A stretch of 64,000 nt of DNA from Salipiger pentaromativorans. GTDB taxonomy: Bacteria; Pseudomonadota; Alphaproteobacteria; Rhodobacterales; Rhodobacteraceae. How positions within the stretch are numbered: the stretch's first letter is position 1; the number at the start of each line of letters is the position of its first letter. Shown piece after piece: positions 18,961-27,965 of the stretch. A program made the translations under genes and the position numbers. The stretch lies in assembly GCF_024721115.1 (NCBI RefSeq), contig NZ_JAMDHK010000013.1, positions 79,410 through 143,409 of the forward strand, in the 5' to 3' direction. Under the pieces are notes generated by a model. It searched no databases and was not told the origin of the DNA. It saw nothing but the letters and a program-made list of their open reading frames with translations.

Positions 18961-19940
18961 GCCGCCTCCATCAACGCCTCTTCCAGCGCCGGTTTGAGAA
19001 GCGACAGAACGCGCGAGGGATCGCGCTCGGTGAGGATCTCACGGCGCGGCTCCGGGGCCGTGCCCGCCGCGTCCATGTACCAGCCCAGATGCTTGCGGGC
19101 GCATTTCGCCCCCAGCTCCGGCCCGTAAAAGCCGATCATTGCGTCGTAATGCTCCTGAACAATGTCTGTCAGCGCCGCCCCCTGCGGCACCTGCGGCGCG
19201 GGCGCGCCGTAAACCTCATGCGCGATCTCGGCCAGCCGCCAGGGCGCGCCCTGCGCACCGCGTCCCACCATCACGCCATCGGCGCCGGAGAGGCGCAGCG
19301 CCTCGCGCGCGCTGGCCGCGTCCACGATGTCGCCATTGGCGATCACCGGCACCGAGACCGCCGCTTTCACCGCGCGGATCGCCGCCCAGTCGGCGCGGCC
19401 CTTGTAGAACTGGCAGCGCGTGCGGCCGTGAATCACGATCATCCGCACCCCCGCCGCCTCGGCCCGCTTCGCAAGACCTGCGGCGTTCAGCGTGTCGCCA
19501 TCCCAGCCGAGCCGTGTTTTCAGCGTCACCGGCACGTCGACCGCCTCCACCACCGCCTCGATCAGCCGCAGCGCGTGGTCGGGCTCACGCATCAGCGCCG
19601 AGCCGGAATAGCCGCCGGTGACCTTCTTGGCCGGGCAGCCCATGTTGATGTCGATGACCCTGGCGCCCATGTCCGCCACCATACGCGCGGCCTCGGCCAT
19701 GGGTTCGGGCGCACGGCCCGCGATCTGCACCGAGGTGTTCTCGATCCCCGCGCCCAGCTCGGCCTTTTCACGGGTGCCGGGGCGCGCGGTGAGGAATTCG
19801 CCGCTCGCGATCATCTCGGACACGACAAGACCCGCCCCCCAGCGCGCCACCAGGGTTCGGAACGGCAAGTCCGTAATGCCCGCCAGCGGGGCCAGCAGAA
19901 CAGGTGGAGAGATCGACCTGTCACCCAGAGGGAAACTCAA
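18957..19940 (-). CDS. dusB: tRNA-dihydrouridine synthase DusB (NifR3)
   Basis: 327-residue FMN enzyme that reduces uridines in the D-loop of tRNA. TIM-barrel motifs: LAPLAGITDLPFR near the N-terminus, INMGCPAKKVTGG with the catalytic Cys, LKTRLGWD, VIHGRTRCQFYKG and the phosphate-binding VIANGDI / GVMVGRGAQG. The start is TTG at 19940, with AAGGA about 8 bases ahead. First gene of the ntr unit, divergent from ispDF. The old name nifR3 comes from this linkage to ntrBC, not from a regulatory activity of its own. Confidence 0.94.
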   Translation of the reverse strand: MSFPLGDRSISPPVLLAPLAGITDLPFRTLVARWGAGLVVSEMIASGEFLTARPGTREKAELGAGIENTSVQIAGRAPEPMAEAARMVADMGARVIDINMGCPAKKVTGGYSGSALMREPDHALRLIEAVVEAVDVPVTLKTRLGWDGDTLNAAGLAKRAEAAGVRMIVIHGRTRCQFYKGRADWAAIRAVKAAVSVPVIANGDIVDAASAREALRLSGADGVMVGRGAQGAPWRLAEIAHEVYGAPAPQVPQGAALTDIVQEHYDAMIGFYGPELGAKCARKHLGWYMDAAGTAPEPRREILTERDPSRVLSLLKPALEEALMEAA

Positions 19941-20115
19941 GCGCCTATTCCTTGTGCAGATGCTTGGGAGGTAACCTGCCGCCGCCGCTCATTCAATCGT
20001 TCCGGCCCTTTAAAGCCCCTTCACAACGCAGTTTGCACAATTTTTAAGCGCGACGCCAGAGCGCATTGCGCAGCGCCGGGGCAGTGCCTAGAGAGGCCGG
20101 TAAGGAGCGAGGCCC

Positions 20116-21249
20116 ATGGACACAGCCGTTATCATCGTCGCCGCCGGGCGCGGCACCCGTGCCGGGGGCGATCTGCCCAAGCAATGGCGCGAGATCGCGG
20201 GCAAACCCGTGGCGCGCTGGACGCTGGAGGCGTTTGCCCACCTGCCCCGGCTTCTGCTGGTGATTCATCCCGACGACCGCGCCCGTGCAACCGCCGTCTG
20301 CGCGGGCCTGCCGGTGACGCTGGTCGAGGGCGCCGGGGACCGCGCCGGATCGGTGCGCGCGGGGCTGGCGGCACTGGCGGGCGATCCGCCCGCGCGGGTG
20401 CTGATTCACGATGTGGCGCGGCCCTGCGTGCCGCGCACGGTGATCGACGCGGTGTGCGCCGCGCTGGACCATGCGCCGGGCGCCGCCCCGGCGCTTGCGG
20501 TGACCGATGCGCTCTGGACCGGCGCCGGCGGCCATGTGACCGGCACCCGCGACCGCGCCGGGCTTTTCCGGGCGCAGACGCCGCAGGGCTTTCGCTACGA
20601 CGCCATCGCGTCCGCCCATGCCGCCCATCCGGGCGGCGCGGCGGACGATGTCGAGGTGGCGCGCGCCGCGGGGCTGGACGTGGCCATCGTTCCGGGCGAG
20701 GAACGCAATCTCAAGATCACCGGCCCCGAGGATTTCGCGCGGGCCGACGCGCTTTTGAAGGAGCAGAGAATGGATATTCGCCTGGGCAACGGCTTTGACG
20801 TGCACCGCTTCGGCGAGGGCGATCATGTGGTGCTGTGCGGCGTGGCGGTGCCGCACGGGCGCGGTCTTCAGGGCCATTCCGACGCCGATGTCGGCATGCA
20901 TGCGGTCACCGATGCGCTTTACGGCGCCATGGCCGAAGGCGACATCGGCCGGCACTTCCCGCCCAGCGATCCGCAGTGGAAAGGCGCCGCGTCAGAGATC
21001 TTTCTGCGCCACGCGGTGGATCTGGCGGTCTCCAGGGGGTTTGCCATCTCCAATATCGACGTGACGCTGATCTGCGAGCGCCCCAAGATCACCCCGCACG
21101 CCCCCGCGATGATCGCGGAGATGGCGCGGATCATGGGGCTCTCCGCCGACCGCGTCTCGGTCAAGGCGACCACCTCCGAGCGGCTGGGCTTTACCGGGCG
21201 CGAAGAGGGAATCGCCGCCATCGCAACAGCCACGCTGGTGAGATCATGA
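20116..21249 (+). CDS. ispDF: Bifunctional IspD/IspF (MEP isoprenoid pathway)
   Basis: 377-residue fusion carrying two steps of the non-mevalonate pathway. Residues 1 to about 215 are IspD, 2-C-methylerythritol 4-phosphate cytidylyltransferase ([17 protein letters not shown], nucleotide-binding start). Residues from about 219 are IspF, the 2,4-cyclodiphosphate synthase (GNGFDVHRF metal-binding Asp-x-His, [12 protein letters not shown]). Fusion of the two is common in alphaproteobacteria. The ribosome site AAGGAG lies 10 bases before the ATG. The stop overlaps the start of pgpA. Confidence 0.95.
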   Translation: MDTAVIIVAAGRGTRAGGDLPKQWREIAGKPVARWTLEAFAHLPRLLLVIHPDDRARATAVCAGLPVTLVEGAGDRAGSVRAGLAALAGDPPARVLIHDVARPCVPRTVIDAVCAALDHAPGAAPALAVTDALWTGAGGHVTGTRDRAGLFRAQTPQGFRYDAIASAHAAHPGGAADDVEVARAAGLDVAIVPGEERNLKITGPEDFARADALLKEQRMDIRLGNGFDVHRFGEGDHVVLCGVAVPHGRGLQGHSDADVGMHAVTDALYGAMAEGDIGRHFPPSDPQWKGAASEIFLRHAVDLAVSRGFAISNIDVTLICERPKITPHAPAMIAEMARIMGLSADRVSVKATTSERLGFTGREEGIAAIATATLVRS

Positions 21250-21731
21250 AAGCCATCGCTTCGTTCTTCTATGTCGGATTCCTGAAACCCGCCCCGGGCA
21301 CCTGGGGCTCGCTCGCCGCCCTGCCCGTCGCCTATGCGCTGCTGCTGGCGGGCGGGTTCTGGCTGCTGCTGATCGCCACGCTGCTGGCCTTTGTCCTCGG
21401 ACTGCTGGCCACCAAGGCCGTGACCGAGGGGGCCGACGACCATGACCCTTCGTGGATCGTCATCGACGAGGTGGTGGGCCAGTGGATCGCGCTTTTCCCG
21501 GTGGGTTATGGCGCGGCGATGATGGGGGTGGAGATCTGGCGGCTTTATCCCGGCTGGATCACCGGGTTTCTGTTCTTCCGGCTCTTCGACATCTGGAAAC
21601 CCTGGCTGGTGGGCAGGGCCGACCGGCGCGGCGATGCGCTGGGGGTGATGCTGGATGACGTGATTGCGGGCGTGTTTTCTGCTATCGTCAGCATTGCGCT
21701 TGCCGCGCTTGCCCATGGAGTCCTGATGTGA
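21246..21731 (+). CDS. pgpA: Phosphatidylglycerophosphatase A
   Basis: 161-residue inner-membrane enzyme that dephosphorylates phosphatidylglycerophosphate to phosphatidylglycerol. [17 protein letters not shown] at the N-terminus and [17 protein letters not shown] in the middle, with the acidic cluster, are the PgpA signatures. [17 protein letters not shown] and LDDVIAGV near the end complete the family pattern. Four hydrophobic segments are visible. The ATG at 21246 overlaps the ispDF stop by 4 bases; the stop overlaps the next start in turn. Confidence 0.93.
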   Translation: MKAIASFFYVGFLKPAPGTWGSLAALPVAYALLLAGGFWLLLIATLLAFVLGLLATKAVTEGADDHDPSWIVIDEVVGQWIALFPVGYGAAMMGVEIWRLYPGWITGFLFFRLFDIWKPWLVGRADRRGDALGVMLDDVIAGVFSAIVSIALAALAHGVLM

Positions 21732-22207
21732 CCGAAGTCCTCGCCCGAGAGATCCTCATGCGCGCCCGCGAACAGGGCGTCACCGTCACCACCGCCGAAA
21801 GCTGCACCGGCGGCATGGTCTCGGCGGCGCTGACCGATGTGGCGGGCTCGTCGGACATCTTTCACCGGGGCTTTGTCACCTATTCCAACGCCGCCAAGCA
21901 GGAGATGCTGGGGGTGCATGCGGAAACGCTTTCGGTGCACGGGGCGGTGTCGGAAGAGGTGGTGCGCGAGATGGCCGAGGGCGCGCGGCGCGCGGCGGCA
22001 GCGGATCTTGCGGTGGCGATCTCGGGCATCGCGGGCCCCGGCGGATCGGAGCACAAGCCCGAGGGCATGGTGTGTTTCGCGCTCGCCCGCGAGGGCGAGA
22101 CGGTCACCGAGACGGTGGAATTCGGCGCTCTGGGCCGCGCCAATGTGCGCGCGGCGGCCACGCATCACGCGCTGGAGCTGCTGCGGAGCGCGCTGGCGGG
22201 AGAGTGA
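21728..22207 (+). CDS. pncC: CinA C-terminal domain protein, nicotinamide-nucleotide amidase
   Basis: 159-residue protein equal to the C-terminal domain of CinA. This family deamidates nicotinamide mononucleotide to nicotinate mononucleotide in the pyridine nucleotide cycle. TTAESCTGGMVSAALT (about 18-33) is the family signature with the catalytic Ser. ISGIAGPGGSEHKPEGMV is the second conserved block. The start is GTG at 21728, inside the last codons of pgpA. Third gene of the ispDF-pgpA-pncC unit. Confidence 0.9.
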   Translation: MTEVLAREILMRAREQGVTVTTAESCTGGMVSAALTDVAGSSDIFHRGFVTYSNAAKQEMLGVHAETLSVHGAVSEEVVREMAEGARRAAAADLAVAISGIAGPGGSEHKPEGMVCFALAREGETVTETVEFGALGRANVRAAATHHALELLRSALAGE

Positions 22208-22212
22208 GGGGC

Positions 22213-22263
22213 GGTGGGCAGGATTGCCCACCCTACGCCCCTGCCCCGGACCAGGTCCGGGGC
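22213..22263. repeat. Two stacked palindromes between convergent genes
   Basis: 22213-22232 is GGTGGGCA-GGAT-TGCCCACC, followed by CTAC. It is an inverted copy of the palindrome family also found at 53668 and 53779. 22243-22263 pairs GCCCCGGACC with GGTCCGGGGC around one base. Both lie between the pncC (+) and COQ10-like (-) ends and may act as a two-way terminator. Confidence 0.6.
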
Positions 22264-22279
22264 GGGTGTCACGCGCCAC

Positions 22280-22732
22280 TCAAGCCGTGCCGTAAAGCTC
22301 CGCCGCACGGCGTTCGAAGGCGCGCACGATGCGCTGCATCGCCTCGTAAAAGAACATCCCCGCCGCGCCCTGAAGGATACGGTTCTTGAACTCAAAATCG
22401 ACGAAGAAATGCACGTCGACCCCGCCCTCGGCACTGTCTTCGAAGCGCCATTTCGAGATCATGTGCCGGAACGGCCCGTCGAGATATTCCGTGTCGATCC
22501 GGTTCTCGCCCGGCCACAAGGTCACCCGGCTGCCAAAGCGTTCGCGGAAGACTTTGAACGAGATCACCAGATCGGCCAGCATCACCTCGTGATCGGCATG
22601 CTCCTCGCGCGAGCGGATGCGCGCGGCGGCGGTCCAGGGCAGGAACTGCGGGTAGGATGCGACATCGGCCACGAGGTCGTACATCTGCTGCGCGCTGTAA
22701 GGCAGGTGTTTTGTCTCGGAATGGGTCGGCAT
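22280..22732 (-). CDS. COQ10/RatA-type START domain protein
   Basis: 150-residue single-domain protein of the polyketide cyclase/START fold. The N-terminus ([31 protein letters not shown]) and [12 protein letters not shown] near the C-terminus match the COQ10 family. In mitochondria these proteins bind coenzyme Q and help deliver it to the respiratory chain; the E. coli relative is RatA. A ubiquinone-binding role is most likely here. The ATG at 22732 is chosen; the open frame beyond it is antisense to hpt. It is divergent from hpt with 81 bases between the starts. Confidence 0.85.
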   Translation of the reverse strand: MPTHSETKHLPYSAQQMYDLVADVASYPQFLPWTAAARIRSREEHADHEVMLADLVISFKVFRERFGSRVTLWPGENRIDTEYLDGPFRHMISKWRFEDSAEGGVDVHFFVDFEFKNRILQGAAGMFFYEAMQRIVRAFERRAAELYGTA

Positions 22733-22813
22733 GTCGCTGGTCCGGCGGTCCTTTATCGCGTGACAGTGGGTCCCCATTTCGTATGCTGGGCGCGGCTTTG
22801 CAAGGGGGTTGGG

Positions 22814-23356
22814 ATGACAGAGCGGCCATATGTCGTAGACGAGATGATCTCGGCCAAATCCATCGCCGCGCGGATCGAGGCGCTGGCGCGCGAGATCGGG
22901 CGCGAATTCCGGGACACCGACAAGCTGGTGGTCGTGGGGCTTTTGCGCGGCAGCTTCGTCTTCATCGCCGATCTGGTGCGCGAGATCGACCTGCCCGTCG
23001 AGGTGGATTTCCTCGAAGCCTCCTCCTATGGCGACGCCATGCAGTCGAGCCGCGAGGTGCGCATCCTCAAGGACCTGCGCTCGCCCATCGAAGGCCGCGA
23101 CGTGCTGGTGGTCGAGGACATCGTCGACACGGGCTTTACCCTCAGCCACGTTCTGCGCCTGCTGAAATCGCGCGAGCCGCGCAAGCTGCGCACCATCGCG
23201 CTTCTCGACAAACCGGCGCGGCGCGAGGTCGATCTGCGCGCCGACTGGACCGGATTCGAGATCCCCGACGAATTTGTCGTGGGCTATGGCATCGACTACG
23301 CGCAGCGCAACCGCAACCTGCCCTTCATCGGCAAGGTGCGCTTTCCCGAGGGCTGA
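22814..23356 (+). CDS. hpt: Hypoxanthine phosphoribosyltransferase
   Basis: 180-residue purine salvage enzyme that joins hypoxanthine (or guanine) to PRPP, giving IMP or GMP. The PRPP-binding loop [18 protein letters not shown] is intact with its two acidic residues. [12 protein letters not shown] is the pyrophosphate loop, and the flexible loop [13 protein letters not shown] lies between them. The length is normal. The ATG at 22814 follows GGGGG closely. A small membrane-protein gene follows after one base, so the two are probably co-transcribed. Confidence 0.92.
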   Translation: MTERPYVVDEMISAKSIAARIEALAREIGREFRDTDKLVVVGLLRGSFVFIADLVREIDLPVEVDFLEASSYGDAMQSSREVRILKDLRSPIEGRDVLVVEDIVDTGFTLSHVLRLLKSREPRKLRTIALLDKPARREVDLRADWTGFEIPDEFVVGYGIDYAQRNRNLPFIGKVRFPEG

Positions 23357-23357
23357 G

Positions 23358-23543
23358 ATGAATTTCCTCTGGCTCCTGCGCATGGCCAAATGGGCCCGCA
23401 ACCCGCCCTCTGCGGGCCGCGTCAAGCTGGTGCTGGCGGTGATCGCCATCTGCCTCGCGCTCTACGCGATCGAACGCTGGGTGGGCTGGCCCGAGGCGCT
23501 GAGCACCGAGCGGGTGCGGGTGCCGACCCGCGTGATGCCCTGA
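23358..23543 (+). CDS. Small single-span membrane protein, unknown function
   Basis: 61-residue protein starting one base after the hpt stop (TGAGATG). It has a basic N-terminal half (LLRMAKWARNPP), one hydrophobic segment (about 24-39, VLAVIAICLALYAIERW) and a short tail ending RVPTRVMP. I do not recognise a named family. Tight coupling to hpt, normal codon use and a plausible topology support it as a real gene. Confidence 0.65.
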   Translation: MNFLWLLRMAKWARNPPSAGRVKLVLAVIAICLALYAIERWVGWPEALSTERVRVPTRVMP

Positions 23544-23802
23544 CCGCCGGCATCACATCTGCGCGAGGATCGCGTCAGAAAATCGCCCCACGATTGATCC
23601 ACTCGCCTTCCCTTAGGTCAACATCCTGCTGTTTCCGCTGGGAAATCCCGCTCCGGCGTTGAGATCACCGCGCGCATTGCCCGCCCCCGGCACCACCGCA
23701 GAGCGCGATTGCCAGACGGCTGCACTCCGGAAAGACTGGATATGCTCCGTGGCCCTGCCGGGTCTGCTCGGGCGAACGCGTCACACAAAAGGGGGGAGAC
23801 CC

Positions 23803-24261
23803 ATGACCCGATTTCTGACCGGCCTCGCGGCCATTGCGATCTGCACCGCCGGTGCCGTCCAGGCGCAGGACTTCAGCGCCCCGCTCAAGGCGCGGCAGGG
23901 CCAGTTCCGCATTCTGGCGATCAACCTCGGCACATTGGGCGGCATGGCCCAGGGCAAGATCGACTATGACGCCGAGGCCGCGCAGATGGCCGCCGACTCA
24001 CTGGTCGCCGTGACGATGATCCACGAAGGTCCGCTCTGGCCCGAAGGCTCGTCCGAGATGGACATCGACGGCACCCGCGCCAAGGCCGAGATCTGGGACA
24101 ATTGGGAGGATTTCGCCTCGAAATGGTCCGCGCTCGGCGCGGCGGCCGAAGGTATGCAGACCGTTGCGGCCACCGGACAGGAGGCGCTCGGCCCCGCTCT
24201 GGGACAGCTCGGCGCGGCCTGCAAGGCCTGCCACGACAGCTACCGCGCGCCGGAATCCTGA
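23803..24261 (+). CDS. Cytochrome c'
   Basis: 152-residue periplasmic c-type cytochrome of the four-helix cytochrome c' class. A signal peptide (MTRFLTGLAAIAICTAGAVQ) ends at AQA-like residues before DFSAP. The single haem site CKACH (140-144) lies near the C-terminus, as is usual for this class, with a following Arg. Family members bind NO and protect against nitrosative stress or act as electron carriers. The next gene, a dihaem cytochrome, starts 4 bases later. A paralogue lies at 59269-59730. The ATG at 23803 follows a GGGGGGAG ribosome site. Confidence 0.9.
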   Translation: MTRFLTGLAAIAICTAGAVQAQDFSAPLKARQGQFRILAINLGTLGGMAQGKIDYDAEAAQMAADSLVAVTMIHEGPLWPEGSSEMDIDGTRAKAEIWDNWEDFASKWSALGAAAEGMQTVAATGQEALGPALGQLGAACKACHDSYRAPES

Positions 24262-24265
24262 CGCC

Positions 24266-25165
24266 GTGCGCCGGCTGATCGGCGGTCTGGCCCTGGCGGG
24301 CCTGTTTGCCGCCGGGGCCGCCTGGGTGCTGAGCGCGCCCCGGCCCCTGCCCGGCGGCAGCTTTGCCGGGGTTGCGGGCGACGCGTCCCGTGGCGCGCAG
24401 GTGTTCACCGCCGCGGGCTGCGCCTCCTGCCACCATGCGCCCGACGCCGAGGGCGAGGCCAAGCTGGTCTTGACGGGCGGCCAGCGCTTCGTCTCGGATT
24501 TCGGCACCTTCCTGGCGCCAAATATTTCGCCCGATCCCGACCACGGGATCGGCGGCTGGTCCGAGGAAGATTTCGCCAATGCGGTGCTGCGCGGTGTCTC
24601 GCCCGAGGGCGCGCATCTCTACCCCGCCTTCCCCTACACCGCCTATACCCGCATGGACGACCGCGATCTGGCCGACCTCTGGGCCTATATGCAGACCCTG
24701 CCCGCCTCGGACACGCCCAGCCTGCCGCATGAGCTGGGCTTTCCCTTCAACATCCGCCGCAGTCTCGGGTTCTGGAAGCTGCTCTATTTCAACGACGACT
24801 GGGTGATGCCCGAGGCCGAGGGCCAGCAGATGGTCCGGGGCCGCTATCTGGTCGAGGCGCTGGCGCATTGCGGCGAGTGCCACACCCCGCGCGACATGCT
24901 GGGCGGGCTCGACACATCGCGCTGGCTGACCGGCGCGCCCAATCCCAACGGGCGCGGCACGATTCCGGGGCTGACGCCGGATCACCTGAGCTGGGACGCG
25001 AGCGAGATCGCCTACTACCTCGAAACCGGCTTCACCCCCGATTTCGACAGCGTCGGCGGACATATGGTTGAGGTGGTGGAGAATTTCTCGCAGCTCTCGG
25101 CCGAGGACCGCGCGGCGGTGGCGGCCTATCTCAAGGCGCTGCCCGAGGGCGGGGAGATGCGTTAA
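24266..25165 (+). CDS. Dihaem cytochrome c
   Basis: 299-residue exported or membrane-anchored protein with two c-type haem domains. An N-terminal hydrophobic stretch (LIGGLALAGLFAAGAAWVL) is followed by CASCHH in the first domain and CGECHTPRD in the second. The pattern resembles the cytochrome subunits of alcohol or gluconate dehydrogenases and some free dihaem cytochromes. The start is GTG at 24266, 4 bases after the cytochrome c' stop. Joint expression with cytochrome c' suggests electron exchange between the two (inference). Confidence 0.87.
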   Translation: MRRLIGGLALAGLFAAGAAWVLSAPRPLPGGSFAGVAGDASRGAQVFTAAGCASCHHAPDAEGEAKLVLTGGQRFVSDFGTFLAPNISPDPDHGIGGWSEEDFANAVLRGVSPEGAHLYPAFPYTAYTRMDDRDLADLWAYMQTLPASDTPSLPHELGFPFNIRRSLGFWKLLYFNDDWVMPEAEGQQMVRGRYLVEALAHCGECHTPRDMLGGLDTSRWLTGAPNPNGRGTIPGLTPDHLSWDASEIAYYLETGFTPDFDSVGGHMVEVVENFSQLSAEDRAAVAAYLKALPEGGEMR

Positions 25166-25196
25166 GACGTTCGTTCCGAGAAGGGTCGCTCCACAA

Positions 25197-25375
25197 GCGC
25201 AACGGAAGCCGGGCCCGGCGGCTGCCCGTGGGGTGCCGCTCTGCCCGTTGAATCCCTTGATCTATCCCGCCCAGATTCGAAGGACCTCTCGACTATGCGC
25301 GAACGTCACCAAAGCGGCAGCCCGCCGGGACGGGCAGCCGCTGGGCCCGGCGGCGCTCCGCGCCTTGTTCCGGGC
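25197..25375 (+). repeat. Structured intergenic element, copy A
   Basis: It fills most of the 313-base gene-free stretch between the dihaem cytochrome and trmFO; no gene is seen there. Outer arms GCCGGGCCCGGCGGCTGCCC (from 25208) and its complement at 25331-25351 match at 20 of 21 positions. An inner stem TGCCGCT (25234-25240) pairs with AGCGGCA (25313-25319). The same element, inverted on the map, lies at 51888-52066. Shared blocks are CGAAGGACCTCT and AACGTCACCAAAGCG at identical spacing. Confidence 0.6.
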
Positions 25376-25478
25376 CAAGGACGTGGGGATGGAGCATGCT
25401 CCACTAGCAAATGATCTTTCACCACGCCCACCGCTTTCCCCCTTAACACCGCCCCCATGATCCCCTATCTGCCCCGAC

Positions 25479-26831
25479 ATGACACAAAGATTGCATATCG
25501 TCGGCGGCGGCATGGCCGGATCCGAGGCGGCCTGGCAGGCGGCCAATATGGGCGTTCCCGTGGTGCTCCACGAGATGCGCCCCAAGGTCGAGACCTTTGC
25601 CCACCGCACCGGCAACCTGGCGGAAATGGTCTGTTCCAACTCCTTCCGTTCGGACGATGACGAGCAGAACGCCGTGGGGCTGCTGCATTGGGAGATGCGG
25701 CAGGCGAACGGGCTGATCATGCGCAGCGCCCAGACCCACCGCCTGCCCGCGGGCGGCGCGCTGGCGGTCGACCGCGACGCGTTTTCGCAAACGGTGACCG
25801 AGGCGCTGACGGCGCATCCGAACATCGACATCTCGGGCGAGGAGATCACCGAACTGCCCGAGGACGGCCAGTGGATCATCGCCACCGGCCCGCTCACCTC
25901 GGACGCGCTGGGAAAAGCCATCGCAGCAGAGACCGGCGCCGAGGCGCTCGCCTTTTTCGACGCCATCGCCCCCATCGTCTATGCGGACAGCATCGACATG
26001 GGCAAAGCCTGGCTGCAATCGCGCTACGACAAGGGCGAGACCGAGGAAGAGCGCCGCGCCTATATCAACTGCCCGATGGACAAGGCCCAGTACGAGGCCT
26101 TCATCGACGCGCTTCTGGCCGCCGACAAGACCGTGTTCCACGAGGGCGAAACCGCCAGCTATTTCGACGGCTGTCTGCCCATCGAAGTCATGGCCGAGCG
26201 TGGCCGCGAGACGCTCCGCCACGGCCCGATGAAGCCGGTGGGGCTCACCAACCCGCACCAGCCCGACATCAAGGCTCATGCGGTGGTGCAGCTGCGCCGC
26301 GACAATGCGCTGGGCACGCTCTACAATATCGTCGGCTTCCAGACGAAGATGAAGTATGGCGCGCAAGCGGATGTTTTCAAAATGATTCCCGGCCTCGAAA
26401 ACGCCCGGTTCGCGCGTCTCGGCGGCATCCACCGCAACACCTTCCTGAACTCCCCCACGCTGCTAGACGCGCAGATGCGGCTGCGCTCGAAGCCGCATAT
26501 CCGCTTTGCCGGGCAGATCACCGGGGTCGAGGGCTATGTGGAAAGCTCGGCCATGGGGCTTGCCGCGGGCCGCATGGCCGCCGCCCAGATCCTCGGTCGC
26601 CCGCTGGCGGATATCCCGCAGGACACCGCCCATGGCGCACTCATCCACCACATCACCGGCGGCGCCGAGGCCAAGACCTTTCAGCCGATGAACGTGAACT
26701 TCGGCCTCTTCCGCCCGGTCGACGGGCTGAAGGGTGGCCGCCGGGGCCGCGTCGCCCGCTACAAGGCCTATACCGACCGCGCCAAGGCCGAGTGGCAGGG
26801 CTGGCTCGCCGCGCAGGAGGTGCCCGCATGA
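25479..26831 (+). CDS. trmFO: Methylenetetrahydrofolate-tRNA-(uracil-5)-methyltransferase TrmFO
   Basis: 450-residue FAD- and folate-dependent enzyme that makes 5-methyluridine 54 in the T-loop of tRNA. The N-terminal dinucleotide site is [14 protein letters not shown] (about 7-20). [24 protein letters not shown] and GLLHWEMR are characteristic blocks with conserved Cys residues. [12 protein letters not shown] and PMKPVGL follow in the middle. The length is normal. It starts after the structured element above and overlaps the next small gene by 4 bases. Confidence 0.95.
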   Translation: MTQRLHIVGGGMAGSEAAWQAANMGVPVVLHEMRPKVETFAHRTGNLAEMVCSNSFRSDDDEQNAVGLLHWEMRQANGLIMRSAQTHRLPAGGALAVDRDAFSQTVTEALTAHPNIDISGEEITELPEDGQWIIATGPLTSDALGKAIAAETGAEALAFFDAIAPIVYADSIDMGKAWLQSRYDKGETEEERRAYINCPMDKAQYEAFIDALLAADKTVFHEGETASYFDGCLPIEVMAERGRETLRHGPMKPVGLTNPHQPDIKAHAVVQLRRDNALGTLYNIVGFQTKMKYGAQADVFKMIPGLENARFARLGGIHRNTFLNSPTLLDAQMRLRSKPHIRFAGQITGVEGYVESSAMGLAAGRMAAAQILGRPLADIPQDTAHGALIHHITGGAEAKTFQPMNVNFGLFRPVDGLKGGRRGRVARYKAYTDRAKAEWQGWLAAQEVPA

Positions 26832-27046
26832 ATTATGTACTCGCGCTCTTCCTGCCGCCGCTGTCGATCCTGCTGACCGGCCGCCCGATCCTCGCCATCG
26901 TGGTGTTCCTGATCTGGATTCCGGCGATCATCTTCTCCGGCGGGCTCACCCATCCGATGTTCATCCTGCTCGCCTGGGTGCTGATCTACCAGTCCGGCGA
27001 GGAACGCCGCACCCGCCGCATCGAACGCGCCTATCGCGACGAGTGA
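26828..27046 (+). CDS. Small membrane protein, YqaE/Pmp3-like
   Basis: 72-residue protein with two hydrophobic segments: [11 protein letters not shown]...[14 protein letters not shown] and [11 protein letters not shown]. The PPL and WIPAII elements recall the YqaE/Pmp3 family of small membrane proteins. The similarity is read by eye, so the assignment is tentative. The charged tail ([16 protein letters not shown]) is cytoplasmic by the positive-inside rule. It overlaps trmFO at the start and gluQRS at the end (TGATG), so it belongs to the same operon. Confidence 0.7.
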   Translation: MNYVLALFLPPLSILLTGRPILAIVVFLIWIPAIIFSGGLTHPMFILLAWVLIYQSGEERRTRRIERAYRDE

Positions 27047-27903
27047 TGCGCAGCCGCTTCGCGCCCTCGCCCACCGGCCCGCTGCATCTGGGCCATGCCT
27101 ATTCCGCCCTGCTCGCCTCCGACATGGCCCACGCCGCAGGCGGCAGCTTCCTGCTGCGCATCGACGATCTCGACCAGAGCCGCTCCCGCCCCGAATGGGA
27201 GGTCCAGCTCAAGGAAGATCTGCACTGGCTCGGCCTCGACTGGCCCGAGCCCTGCCGCCGCGAATCCGAGCATCTCGCCGACTACGAGGCCGCGCTCGAC
27301 CGGCTCTGGCAGATGGGCCTGCTCTACCCCTGCACCTGCACGCGCCGCGACATCCGCGAGGCGCTGTCGGCCCCGCAGGAAGGCACACCGCGCACCGGTC
27401 CCGACGGGCTGGTCTATCCCGGCACCTGCCGCCCGCCCGCGCCGCCCTCGGGTCCGCGCCCGCGGGACGGCACGCTGCGCCTCGACATGGCCCGCGCCTG
27501 CGTCGCGCTCTCCGCGCCCCTGAGCTTCACCGAAACCGGCGCCGGACCGGAGGGCGAGACCGGCCCGATCACGACCGGCATTGAAAAGATGATCGACAGC
27601 ATCGGCGACGTGGTCTTGGCCCGCAGGGAGATGGGCGCCGCCTATCACCTCGCTGTCGTCGTGGACGATGCCGCGCAAGAGATCACCCATGTGATCCGGG
27701 GCCGCGATCTCTTCGAGGCCACCCGCATCCACGTCCTGCTCCAGCGCCTGCTGGCCCTGCCCACCCCGGTCTATCATCACCACCGGCTGATCCGCGACGA
27801 CCAGGGCAAGCGCCTCGCCAAGCGCGACGACGCCCGCGCCATCGCGCTCTACCGCGGCGACGGCAAGAGCCCGCAGGACATCCGCGTCCTGGTCGGGCTC
27901 TGA
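27046..27903 (+). CDS. gluQRS: Glutamyl-Q tRNA(Asp) synthetase
   Basis: 285-residue shortened class I glutamyl-tRNA synthetase that attaches glutamate to queuosine in tRNA(Asp). RFAPSPTGPLHLGHAYSALL contains the HxGH-type signature. The KMSKS-equivalent is KRLAKRD near the C-terminus. The zinc region has CTCTRRDI. The anticodon-binding domain of true GluRS is absent, as expected for GluQRS. The start overlaps the previous stop by one base. Third tRNA-related gene of the trmFO group. Confidence 0.93.
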   Translation: MRSRFAPSPTGPLHLGHAYSALLASDMAHAAGGSFLLRIDDLDQSRSRPEWEVQLKEDLHWLGLDWPEPCRRESEHLADYEAALDRLWQMGLLYPCTCTRRDIREALSAPQEGTPRTGPDGLVYPGTCRPPAPPSGPRPRDGTLRLDMARACVALSAPLSFTETGAGPEGETGPITTGIEKMIDSIGDVVLARREMGAAYHLAVVVDDAAQEITHVIRGRDLFEATRIHVLLQRLLALPTPVYHHHRLIRDDQGKRLAKRDDARAIALYRGDGKSPQDIRVLVGL

Positions 27904-27917
27904 CCCGCCCACAGCCC

Positions 27918-27939
27918 TTTCATCTTTCTGAAAATACTC
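27918..27939 (+). repeat. Dispersed TTC-TCTTT-AAATAC motif
   Basis: TTTCATCTTTCTG followed by AAAATACTC, just past the gluQRS stop. Related copies lie at 42713-42733, 45182-45245 (two, inverted) and 63839-63860, all outside genes. Function unknown. Confidence 0.45.
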
Positions 27940-27961
27940 AAAAAAAACGGCGCGCAGCGCC
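27940..27961 (-). terminator. Rho-independent terminator of hisI
   Basis: Reading leftward, GGCGC-TGC-GCGCC (27949-27961) is followed by a run of eight T (27940-27947). It begins 4 bases past the hisI stop. Confidence 0.75.
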
Positions 27962-27965
27962 GCCC

